DNA of 9,162 nucleotides from JBCCSZ01 sp039199225 (lineage in GTDB: Bacteria; Bacteroidota; Bacteroidia; Chitinophagales; Saprospiraceae), in the NCBI GenBank assembly GCA_039199225.1, contig JBCCSZ010000314.1:1-9162 (forward strand), read 5' to 3'. Position 1 is the first letter of the stretch. Each line of letters opens with the position of its first letter. Under the pieces are notes generated by a model, which saw nothing but the letters and a program-made list of their open reading frames with translations, did not search any database and was not told the origin of the DNA. The position numbers were made by a program, and so were the translations under genes. Shown here piece by piece: positions 1-6,744 of this stretch.

Positions 1-408
1 ATGAAAATACTTGTGTTAACAAATGTACGCAGTTCGAAAATTTAAACCAACTAATCCTGTGCTGATCTTTTCAAGCGACTGTTCGTTGCTTAGAGCCCTT
101 GGTAAGCTTGGCCAGGCTCAATTGGAGGGCCTTGATTACAAAAGGATTCATTAGCATACCGCTGTCGATACAAATGTTACGGTCTACGTACGCTTCTGGG
201 TCTTTTGATTGTCCTGTTTCGACTCTCTGACGTCATCGTTTGGAACAATGCGTTTTCACAGAGGTTATTCCTTAAAATTAGAACACGTAAAACAAAGAAA
301 GGTTAATCATATGATACGAAGATACGACATCGCAGACAAGAATGTTTTCAAAACAGCTCTTTTGATTTGACCAATCTTCTACAAAATCACACAAAGTACT
401 TTTGGACC
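1..408. other. Intergenic region, no gene supported
   Basis: I see no convincing coding region, tRNA or rRNA here. All minus-strand frames are open over short stretches. The most protein-like is the open stretch from 232 down to 71, whose last 27 codons begin at an ATG at 157-155, but it has no supporting motif and may be chance or a gene remnant. A weak interrupted inverted repeat, TCAAAA(348-353)/TTTTGA(360-365), lies downstream of the 482-residue gene. It has no GC-rich stem, so it is a poor terminator candidate. ATCATATGAT at 306-315 is a 10-bp palindrome of no obvious role, and an AAAGTACTTT palindrome sits at 393-402. Confidence 0.5.
393..402. repeat. AAAGTACTTT palindrome, distal copy
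   Basis: This is a perfect 10-bp palindrome, 6 bp beyond the stop codon of the 482-residue gene. The same 10-mer recurs inside a longer 16-bp palindrome upstream of that gene (1946-1961), so the two copies bracket it. Function is unknown. They could be binding sites for a dimeric regulator or AT-rich coincidences. Confidence 0.4.
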
Positions 409-1857
409 TCATTGAATCTGCCCAAAAGCCTCTTCCAACCAATCCTTATTGGCTAAAGGGTGTAGAGCGTCTAGTCGCTCAGCTAGTAAGCGGGCCTTCT
501 TCTTGTAATCGGCCGATTTCAGCCGACTGCGACTGCTCTTGAGCAAGAACAATCGACGGATGATTCGCAGGAAATTCAGGTTGGCATTTTTACCATAATC
601 TGACAATTGCCGATTGCGCCCCACATACTTTTTCGAGGCTTCAATCAATGCAAAGAAAGCTTCCTCTTCATCCAGTTCGTAATAGCTTTTCAACTGAATG
701 ATCTTGGCTCCGAGATGATAGGAGGCATGTACAAACTCAACATCGTGCAACTGGCTCAAAGCCTTGGCATATTCTTTTTGAGCATAGTAAAGCGCAGCCA
801 AGTTGTAGGCAATGGCATTTTGCCGCTCCTCGGGCAGTAATTGTTGTTCGTATTTCAGGATGAATTGCTCTGTCCATTCAAATTCCTTAAGGCGGATACC
901 GGCTGTAGAAATATTTTTGAAAGTCCACTGGGGCATGTAGCCATTTTTGAAGACGACCTTGCTTTGCAACATGGCTTTGTAGAGGTCTAAAATTTCCTTG
1001 AAAAAGCGGCTATTGCCGATGTTGATTTGCCGGATGCAATAGTTGAGGATGAAAATGTATGCCTCCCGAAGGTCCTCCTGCGGAAACAGGTGGTGGCTTT
1101 GGGTAATCAATACCTTGGCTTGCCGGTAGGCCGACTCCCCCTCTTCCAGCGTCAACATTTGCAAGATTTGATAATAGATTTCCAGAACAGCCAGACCAGA
1201 CCACTGATCCTTCTCCAATTCATAATGCCGCAGCAATTCATCGAGCATTCGACAATCATAAGCAGAGCCAATGACAATGTTGCGGCTAGCCATATCGCAG
1301 GCAATCCGAAATTTGCTGATTAGATAATAACGGTCCAGCATATCGTTTTTGAGCTGCAAGTTTTCATCATAGGCCCGAATGCCTTTGGAGAAAAAATGTC
1401 GGTCGAGCTTTTCATACAGCTGGTATTCATCCATATAATAGTCGATGTGCCGATGGTGCTCTTGCTGCTGTAATTGGTGGTGGCTACGCGCAATGCGCTC
1501 GATGTCTTTGGGCCATTCCGAGGTCAGCAGGCGTTCCAAAAGCAAGTGTTTTTGTACCTGCTTATGGGATTGATACTCACATTGGGCCATAAAGTCGTAC
1601 AACAAATGCAGTAGGTCCGAAACCAGATTGTTAAACCTTCCTGCATGAAAGCTTTCTCCGGGATAGATGGCTGCATACAAGCGCTGGCGATCCAGGCGGG
1701 CTTCCGACCAAGTGGGGGCTTGCTGCAGCAAAATCTCGCACAATTGTTGGACTTTCTGATTCTTATTGAAAAAGGGAGAAACGACATAGGCATGGAAACG
1801 CTTTCGTTCTCGGGCAGAGAATTTCTCTAAATATTGTAATAAGCGACTCTGCTTCAT
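409..1857 (-). CDS. Uncharacterised all-helical protein (TPR-like), 482 aa
   Basis: I do not recognise a characterised family. The protein has no signal peptide and no membrane segment, so it is probably cytoplasmic. It is strongly helical and rich in Leu, Gln, Glu, Lys and Tyr. The N-terminus (residues 1-35: SRLLQYLEKFSARERKRF followed by SPFFNK) resembles a conserved start I associate with hypothetical proteins of about 480-500 residues in Saprospiria; this is recollection, not a search. Residues about 345-410 (NAIAYNLAALYYAQKEYAKAL and following) have the spacing of a TPR-like helical hairpin, and the region before it looks like further helical repeats. The C-terminal 60 residues are strongly basic, then acidic. 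The start at 1857 gives the full conserved-looking N-terminus; no Shine-Dalgarno is visible. It is transcribed alone, divergent from the secreted-protein unit. A scaffold or protein-interaction role is only an inference from the fold. Confidence 0.85.
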   Translation of the reverse strand: MKQSRLLQYLEKFSARERKRFHAYVVSPFFNKNQKVQQLCEILLQQAPTWSEARLDRQRLYAAIYPGESFHAGRFNNLVSDLLHLLYDFMAQCEYQSHKQVQKHLLLERLLTSEWPKDIERIARSHHQLQQQEHHRHIDYYMDEYQLYEKLDRHFFSKGIRAYDENLQLKNDMLDRYYLISKFRIACDMASRNIVIGSAYDCRMLDELLRHYELEKDQWSGLAVLEIYYQILQMLTLEEGESAYRQAKVLITQSHHLFPQEDLREAYIFILNYCIRQINIGNSRFFKEILDLYKAMLQSKVVFKNGYMPQWTFKNISTAGIRLKEFEWTEQFILKYEQQLLPEERQNAIAYNLAALYYAQKEYAKALSQLHDVEFVHASYHLGAKIIQLKSYYELDEEEAFFALIEASKKYVGRNRQLSDYGKNANLNFLRIIRRLFLLKSSRSRLKSADYKKKARLLAERLDALHPLANKDWLEEAFGQIQ

Positions 1858-1945
1858 AGAAAATATTCTACTTTAAAGAGTCTTAATTTGCTGATTATTA
1901 GTAAATTATTCAATTTTTCAACTCCTTTATCTTCTATAATTTCCT

Positions 1946-1961
1946 AAAAAAGTACTTTTTT
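1946..1961. repeat. 16-bp perfect palindrome AAAAAAGTACTTTTTT
   Basis: This palindrome lies in the divergent intergenic region between the 482-residue gene and the T9SS-protein gene. Its right half occupies the expected -33 position of the plus-strand promoter, which would suit an operator. Its core, AAAGTACTTT, also occurs at 393-402. Being A/T-rich, it could arise by chance: about 0.14 perfect 16-bp palindromes are expected per 9 kb with even base composition, more in A/T-rich DNA. Confidence 0.45.
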
Positions 1962-1986
1962 CACCCCCTTGGGAGGCTTAGCTTTG
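1956..1986 (+). promoter_or_regulatory. Putative Bacteroidota promoter for the secreted-protein unit
   Basis: TAGCTTTG at 1979-1986 matches the Bacteroidota -7 consensus TAnnTTTG exactly. A T-run (1956-1961) sits at the -33 position with 19-bp spacing, an incomplete match to TTTG. Transcription would start near 1992, leaving a leader of about 30 nt before the ATG at 2024. The T-run belongs to the 1946-1961 palindrome. Confidence 0.5.
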
Positions 1987-2023
1987 TAGCAAATGAGTTC
2001 TCTGGGTACAAAAATTATAAACC

Positions 2024-4510
2024 ATGAAACGAAAAATGTTACACTTACTGGTCGTCCTACCGCTCCTACTGGGCTGGCAGCTGGATGCCAATGAGGTCCG
2101 AACAAACGATAACTGTAGTCCATTGTTCACCGCATCGAGCTTCTCAGAAGCTATGGATGGCGACCTGACTTGGGTTCGCATCGGCGCGCTCAACTACAGC
2201 AACATCAGCCGCCTGAGATTGCGCATCAACTGGGACCCACAAGCATTGGAATTTGTCGATACTTTGGGGAATCCTTCCGCCCAGGTGGAAACAGACATCT
2301 ATCAGATAGATACGACAGGAGGCGCCATTTATTTTAGCATCACATCAGACCCTGGGCTCGACCTAGCCATTATCCCCTACTTTTTTCAGATACGCTTTCG
2401 GGTATTGGGCGATCCGGGCTTGGGAACAGAAGTCAGCTTCGACACCGACCCCGGCGCATTTTCCGTCTTGGATGAAAATACCACCGAAAAGAGTTTTGGC
2501 CTTTTGAATGGCCTAATATACAATGTCCCACTCTGTACCTTATCCAACGTTGCAGAGCTTTGCTTGACAGAGCCCAGCTGTGGTCAGCTGAATGACGGCA
2601 GTATCGACTTTTTGCCAGGTGGCCCGGGGCCTTACACCTACTTGTGGACCTTCCCGGATGGCACGCAAAGTACGACACAGAATCAAACCAACCTGGCTCC
2701 GGGCATTTACGAGCTGATCTACGATGAACAATGTACTGTCAACTCCCGACTGTCCATCGTCTTGAACGGCATCAGTGGCCCTCAGATCGTGCCGGTCAAT
2801 ATCAACCACAATGCCTGCTTTACCGACGCCAATGGTAGCATCTCTATAAAAGCAATTGGCGGCCAAGGCGGCCCCTACCAATATGAGTGGAACAATGCTT
2901 CGAGGGACAGCAGCATCTCACAACTCCTCAGCGGCTTGTACACCGTCACCGTCACAGATGTCAACTTTTGTCAAACGGTTGAGTCCTTTGAAATCCGCAG
3001 TGCGCCCGAACTATTGATAGAGGAGGCTCAGGTCCGCTGTGAAACTTCTGTCGGCAACGATGGTTCCATCGACTTATGTGTCTCCGGAGGCAGCCAGCCT
3101 CTATCGTATATATGGAGCAACGGAGCTACGACGCCACAGATCAGTAACTTGAATGCCGCTGCAAGTCCCTACTCCGTGACGATCACAGACGCCATGGGTT
3201 GCTTTCTGACGGACAGCTACACTGTTGGTAGCGGCAGCCAGATTTTGCGCATCAATGCCGATACAACGATTTGTACAGGGGTAGCTTTGCAACTGGCCGT
3301 CGACGCACCGGCAGCTTCCATCTACAACTGGACACCAGCTGAAATTCTTTCTTGCACCGACTGCCCCAATCCGGTCGCCAGAATTCAACAAGACGAGTTG
3401 GTGGAAGTTCGCGTTGTGTTTGCCGATGGCTGTGAGGATCGTCGGACGGTTCGGCTGACAGCCAACGACTGTGTTTGGCCCGGTGATACAGACACCAACA
3501 AGGTGGTCAATAACTTTGACCTGCTCAACATCGGGATTGGCTTTGGTCAAAGCGGTCCGATGCGCGCCAATGCCTCCTTCGCCTGGGGACCCCAGCCAGC
3601 TGTGGACTGGCCACAAAGCACCCCGCTTACCATGGTCAACTACAAACACATAGATACCGATGGCGACGGCCTGATTGGCTTTGGTGATACAACAGCCATC
3701 CCACAAAACTGGGGGCAGGTTCATATGGCGATCGCCGACCCCATCATCAGCGATCGGGAAGACAGTCCGCCTTTTTATGTCACCCCGGACACTGTTTTCC
3801 CAAATGCTGTTTTGAGCCTGCCCGTCGTGTTGGGCGAAACAGATTTTCCGGCCGAAAATGTCTATGGGGTTGCTTTTAGCCTCACCTACGATGCAGACAA
3901 AGTCGTTCCAGGCTCCGCCCGACTGTCCTTTACCAACTCCTGGTTAGGCGCTATCCAATCGGATATGATTAGTATCCAAAAAGACTTTCACGACAATGGT
4001 CAAATAGACATTGCTGTTACACGGATCGACGGCCAAAACATGACGGGATTTGGTACGCTGGCCGAGCTGTTCATCACTATTGAGGACGACATCTTTGTCA
4101 TTGGAAATGGTGGTACGATTCACAATCGGGGCGAGCGAGGTGAACCACTCACTTTCCAGATCACAAACGTGCGCATGATTGACTTTCAACAAAATGAAAT
4201 GATGGTAGAAGCTCTTGAAACCGCCGTTACGATCAACAATCCACTGACCAGCACCGAGGATGTATTGCACCATTCTAGCGGTATCTCCATCTTTCCCAAC
4301 CCAGCCAAGCAACGGCTGTCCATACGATCCGATAGACATTCCTTGAAACAACTACAGCTACTCAACAGCAACGGACAATTGTTGATGGAGCGGCAGCTCT
4401 CTGGCGATAGAACCGATCTCAACCTCAAGCAATTTCCCCAAGGCACTTATTTCCTTAAAGCTTTAACGATGGAAGGTTGGAGTGTTCACCGTTTTATCAT
4501 CATCCACTAA
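2024..4510 (+). CDS. Secreted modular T9SS protein with cohesin-like, SprB and EF-hand modules, 828 aa
   Basis: This is an exported cell-surface or released protein; its ligand is unknown. Modules seen in order: signal peptide (1-22); a beta-rich cohesin-like domain (about 45-167, with DPQALEF and an FQIRFRV strand); three SprB-type repeats (about 178-248, 259-325, 333-402) with the pattern C...(N)DGSI..GG..PY.Y.W...L..G.Y.V; an Ig/PKD-like domain (about 408-480) ending in the LSCTDCPNPVA motif common in gliding/T9SS proteins; a dockerin-like section with two canonical 12-residue EF-hand loops (D488/D490/N492/V494/D499 and D544/D546/D548/L550/D555); a second cohesin-like domain (about 583-737); and a C-terminal T9SS sorting domain (about 747-828, IFPNP at 756-760, ending in a QGTYFLKA strand). 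The tail predicts outer-membrane export by the type IX system and probable tail cleavage. It is first in a two-gene unit, 13 bp before the small dockerin-like protein. Module calls are by eye; T9SS export is the surest part. Confidence 0.9.
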   Translation: MKRKMLHLLVVLPLLLGWQLDANEVRTNDNCSPLFTASSFSEAMDGDLTWVRIGALNYSNISRLRLRINWDPQALEFVDTLGNPSAQVETDIYQIDTTGGAIYFSITSDPGLDLAIIPYFFQIRFRVLGDPGLGTEVSFDTDPGAFSVLDENTTEKSFGLLNGLIYNVPLCTLSNVAELCLTEPSCGQLNDGSIDFLPGGPGPYTYLWTFPDGTQSTTQNQTNLAPGIYELIYDEQCTVNSRLSIVLNGISGPQIVPVNINHNACFTDANGSISIKAIGGQGGPYQYEWNNASRDSSISQLLSGLYTVTVTDVNFCQTVESFEIRSAPELLIEEAQVRCETSVGNDGSIDLCVSGGSQPLSYIWSNGATTPQISNLNAAASPYSVTITDAMGCFLTDSYTVGSGSQILRINADTTICTGVALQLAVDAPAASIYNWTPAEILSCTDCPNPVARIQQDELVEVRVVFADGCEDRRTVRLTANDCVWPGDTDTNKVVNNFDLLNIGIGFGQSGPMRANASFAWGPQPAVDWPQSTPLTMVNYKHIDTDGDGLIGFGDTTAIPQNWGQVHMAIADPIISDREDSPPFYVTPDTVFPNAVLSLPVVLGETDFPAENVYGVAFSLTYDADKVVPGSARLSFTNSWLGAIQSDMISIQKDFHDNGQIDIAVTRIDGQNMTGFGTLAELFITIEDDIFVIGNGGTIHNRGERGEPLTFQITNVRMIDFQQNEMMVEALETAVTINNPLTSTEDVLHHSSGISIFPNPAKQRLSIRSDRHSLKQLQLLNSNGQLLMERQLSGDRTDLNLKQFPQGTYFLKALTMEGWSVHRFIIIH

Positions 4511-4523
4511 AAAATTTAATGCC

Positions 4524-5183
4524 ATGAAATCTATTTTTTATTCCAACAGCCTTTGGTCCTCTTCATTAAGATTGTGCCTTTTACTGGCTTTTTCGCTGGG
4601 TGTTTGTTGCCAACTGCAAGCCCAAAGCGACTGCAACTCCCCGGGTAGTCTTTCAGGCTATGTCACCACACTCCGGGGAGCGGGCCTCAACCAGGTGGTT
4701 GTTACACTTACTTCCAGAAGTTCGAGCATTGTGCGAACAGCGACCACAGATGCCCTTGGCTTTTACAGGGTTGAAGACCTTCCCTACGGACAGACCTACG
4801 ACATCAGCTTAATCAAGGACGACGACTCGCCCTATGAGGGGCTAGACGATCGGGATGCCACTCAGTTGAGTCGATTGGTTTTACAGATGGATTCGCTGAC
4901 TTATTGGCAAGCCTACTCAGCCGATTTGAATGGCAATAGCACCATCAGCAGCTTTGATTTGGTGGACTTGGTACGCTTGATTCGCCGGGAGAGCGACGGC
5001 TTACCGGGCATCGTCGGCAACTGGCGTTTTATTCCAGACAACGCAACAGTTGGACGGGCGGCCAACGACTTTTCTTTGTTTCCTTTGGCCAATCCCGTAT
5101 TGGAAAATCTGCGTTCGGATGCCTCCATGAATTTTACGGGCGTCAAAGCAGGGGATTTGGATTTTAATGCCACAGGCAACTAA
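4524..5183 (+). CDS. Small secreted protein, carboxypeptidase-regulatory-like plus dockerin-like module, 219 aa
   Basis: The ATG at 4524 is chosen because it places a classical signal peptide at the N-terminus (hydrophobic LLLAFSLGVCC, likely cleavage after LQA at residue 33) and leaves a 13-bp gap from the upstream gene. An in-frame ATG at 4482 would add 14 residues overlapping the neighbour. Residues 41-96 look like a CarboxypepD_reg-like beta-sandwich (GSLSGYV.T..G..L..V.V.L, TTDALGFYRVEDLPYG). Residues 106-172 are a dockerin-like module: a degenerate first half (DATQLSRLVLQ), then a complete EF-hand loop D134/N136/N138/T140/D145, then the NWRFIP motif that follows such modules in Saprospiral proteins. 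A further partial loop, D211/D213/N215, lies at the very end. There is no T9SS tail, and the transcription terminator follows, so the protein is not simply cut short by a nonsense mutation inside a longer gene. It probably acts in the periplasm or at the cell surface, perhaps with the upstream cohesin-like protein (inference). Confidence 0.85.
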   Translation: MKSIFYSNSLWSSSLRLCLLLAFSLGVCCQLQAQSDCNSPGSLSGYVTTLRGAGLNQVVVTLTSRSSSIVRTATTDALGFYRVEDLPYGQTYDISLIKDDDSPYEGLDDRDATQLSRLVLQMDSLTYWQAYSADLNGNSTISSFDLVDLVRLIRRESDGLPGIVGNWRFIPDNATVGRAANDFSLFPLANPVLENLRSDASMNFTGVKAGDLDFNATGN

Positions 5184-5240
5184 AACTCATTCGAAACACA
5201 GGTAGTTTTTTGAAATAGATAGTAATTACAAGAAAGTAGA

Positions 5241-5276
5241 AAGCCCATCTCCGAAACGTCAGAGATGGGCTTTTTT
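5241..5276 (+). terminator. Intrinsic terminator, probably bidirectional
   Basis: A perfect 11-bp stem, AAGCCCATCTC (5241-5251) and GAGATGGGCTT (5262-5272), encloses a 10-nt loop and runs into a T-tract (5271-5276, then ATTT). It ends the secreted-protein unit 57 bp after its last stop codon. In the other direction it lies 33 bp past the metK stop and is followed by a moderately T-rich stretch, so it probably serves both convergent transcripts. Confidence 0.9.
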
Positions 5277-5305
5277 ATTTCAGTCGTAGCGATCGATTGC
5301 AAGAT

Positions 5306-6562
5306 TTACTTAATCTTGAAAGCACGTTTGATTTTGTTGACCATATCCAATTTTTCCCAGGTAAAAGTTTCTACAGACTTCATTCTTCCCTTACCATTGA
5401 CACCAATCTTGATTTTCTTCTTACCAGGCTCGCGTCCCATGTGACCATAGGCAGCAGTCTCAGAGAAAATCGGATTCTTCAAGCCAAAACGCTTAACGAT
5501 TGCAGCCGGGCGCATATCGAATAGGCCCATCAACTTCTCAGCCATCTCGCCATCACTCATTTCCAATTTGGAAGTGCCGTATGTATCAATGTACAGACCA
5601 ACAGGCTCAGCCACACCGATGGCGTAAGCCACTTGCACCAAGCATTGATCAGCCAAACCAGCCGCCACCACATTCTTGGCCATGTGCCGGGTAGCATAAG
5701 CAGCAGAGCGGTCCACTTTGGAGCTGTCTTTACCAGAGAAAGCACCACCACCGTGGGCGCCTTTACCACCATAAGTGTCAACGATGATCTTCCGACCTGT
5801 CAGGCCCGTATCGCCATGCGGTCCTCCGATGACAAACTTCCCGGTAGGATTGACCAGCAAGCGGTATTTGCCATTGAACAATTTGCGGATGTGGGCCGGT
5901 ACTCTTTTTTTGACGCGAGGAATGAGAATCTTCTCGATGTCCACTTTGATCTTTTCGAGCATCTCCGCCTCCGCTGCAAAGTCATCATGCTGTGTGGAAA
6001 CGACAATGGTATCGATCCGAGCCGGACGGTGATCATCCGAATACTCGATGGTTACCTGCGACTTGGAATCCGGACGCAAATACTTCATCTTCTTACCTTC
6101 TCTGCGCAGGGCGGCCAACTCTTCCAGAATAATGTGAGAGAGGCTCAAGGCAAGCGGCATGTAATTATCGGTTTCGTTGGTGGCATATCCAAACATCATC
6201 CCTTGGTCACCTGCCCCTTGTTCTTCTACTTTTTTACCGACATCCACGCCCTGGGCAATATCGGGAGACTGCTCGTGAATGGCAGAGATTACGCCACAGG
6301 AATCGGCATCGAATTGGTATTCGGAACGGGTGTAACCAATCTTCTTGATGGTTTCCCGAACGGCTTTCTGCACATCGACATATGCTTTGGAGCGTACCTC
6401 TCCTGAAACGACGGCCAGGCCCGTAGTCACCAGGGTTTCGCAGGCCACTTTGGAGTTGGGGTCCTGGGAAAGAAAAGCATCCAATATGGCGTCGGAAATC
6501 TGATCGGCTACTTTATCAGGATGGCCTTCAGAAACAGACTCAGAGGTAAATAGATAAGGCAT
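5306..6562 (-). CDS. metK: S-adenosylmethionine synthetase (methionine adenosyltransferase)
   Basis: This cytoplasmic enzyme condenses ATP and methionine to S-adenosylmethionine, releasing phosphate and pyrophosphate; SAM is the general methyl donor. All diagnostic motifs are present: GHPDK (13-17) with the catalytic His14 and metal-ligand Asp16, the hexapeptide GAGDQG (116-121) of the ATP-binding site, GGPHGDTGLTGRK (246-258), and the glycine-rich GGGAFSGKD (271-279). The three-domain order is complete. At 418 residues it is longer than the E. coli enzyme (384) but normal for Bacteroidota, which carry small insertions and a basic C-terminal extension (here KIKRAFKIK). The start MPYLFTSESVSEGHPDK is the standard family N-terminus. 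The gene stands alone between a convergent terminator and a divergent promoter region. No SAM-responsive riboswitch fits in its short leader. Confidence 0.98.
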   Translation of the reverse strand: MPYLFTSESVSEGHPDKVADQISDAILDAFLSQDPNSKVACETLVTTGLAVVSGEVRSKAYVDVQKAVRETIKKIGYTRSEYQFDADSCGVISAIHEQSPDIAQGVDVGKKVEEQGAGDQGMMFGYATNETDNYMPLALSLSHIILEELAALRREGKKMKYLRPDSKSQVTIEYSDDHRPARIDTIVVSTQHDDFAAEAEMLEKIKVDIEKILIPRVKKRVPAHIRKLFNGKYRLLVNPTGKFVIGGPHGDTGLTGRKIIVDTYGGKGAHGGGAFSGKDSSKVDRSAAYATRHMAKNVVAAGLADQCLVQVAYAIGVAEPVGLYIDTYGTSKLEMSDGEMAEKLMGLFDMRPAAIVKRFGLKNPIFSETAAYGHMGREPGKKKIKIGVNGKGRMKSVETFTWEKLDMVNKIKRAFKIK

Positions 6563-6609
6563 TCTAACAGTTTTTATATTATTCTTTTCGAATATTTGAA
6601 AATCGAGTG

Positions 6610-6640
6610 CAAAGTTAGAAATTGTTTTATAATATGTAAA
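6610..6640 (-). promoter_or_regulatory. Putative metK promoter
   Basis: Read on the minus strand, TAACTTTG (6617 to 6610) matches the Bacteroidota -7 box TAnnTTTG exactly. TTTA (6640 to 6637) lies 19 bp upstream at the -33 position, one base from TTTG. This spacing is the canonical one. Transcription would start near 6603, giving a leader of about 40 nt. Confidence 0.7.
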
Positions 6641-6698
6641 CTATTCTCTAAATTTATGCGCCTGGTTGCCTTTATCATAGCTGAATATCCAGCTCTTA

Positions 6699-6712
6699 CA
6701 ATGGCGCCATTG
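6699..6712. promoter_or_regulatory. 14-bp perfect palindrome, candidate operator before the hydrolase lipoprotein gene
   Basis: CAATGGCGCCATTG is a perfect palindrome 32 bp before the ATG at 6745. It falls just upstream of the possible -7 box TAACTTTC (6720-6727), in the space between the -33 and -7 positions, where a repressor would block transcription. About 0.5 perfect 14-bp palindromes are expected by chance in 9 kb, so position is the main argument. Confidence 0.3.
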
Positions 6713-6719
6713 CTTTTGC

Positions 6720-6727
6720 TAACTTTC
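6720..6727 (+). promoter_or_regulatory. Possible -7 box for the hydrolase lipoprotein gene
   Basis: TAACTTTC differs from TAnnTTTG only in the last base. No good -33 element is seen 19-21 bp upstream, so the call is weak. The start point would lie close to the ATG at 6745, giving a leader of about 10 nt. Confidence 0.3.
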
Positions 6728-6744
6728 CACTAAAACCTTTTGAC

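Noticed and set aside
71..232. A 53-codon minus-strand open stretch with a protein-like sequence ending in LAKLTKGSKQRTVA
   Set aside because: It has no start codon early in the frame, the other two frames also read open for 20-40 codons, and no motif is recognisable. It could be a gene remnant but is not supported.
3101..3724. A 207-codon minus-strand open frame
   Set aside because: It is antisense to the SprB and EF-hand modules of the T9SS protein and has no motif of its own.
4482..4523. Upstream in-frame ATG extending the dockerin-like protein by 14 residues
   Set aside because: It overlaps the previous gene by 29 bp and would place polar residues before an otherwise standard signal peptide; the ATG at 4524 is better.
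2024..5183. A true cellulosome-like enzyme system
   Set aside because: No glycoside hydrolase or other catalytic domain and no carbohydrate-binding module is visible in or beside the pair; only a structural or adhesive role can be argued.
5633..6406. A 257-codon plus-strand open frame opposite metK
   Set aside because: It lies wholly antisense to metK, whose motifs are complete, and its translation shows no family features; it is a codon-bias shadow.
6563..6609. A SAM-responsive riboswitch in front of metK
   Set aside because: The predicted leader is about 40 nt, A/T-rich and lacks a multi-helix fold or terminator hairpin.
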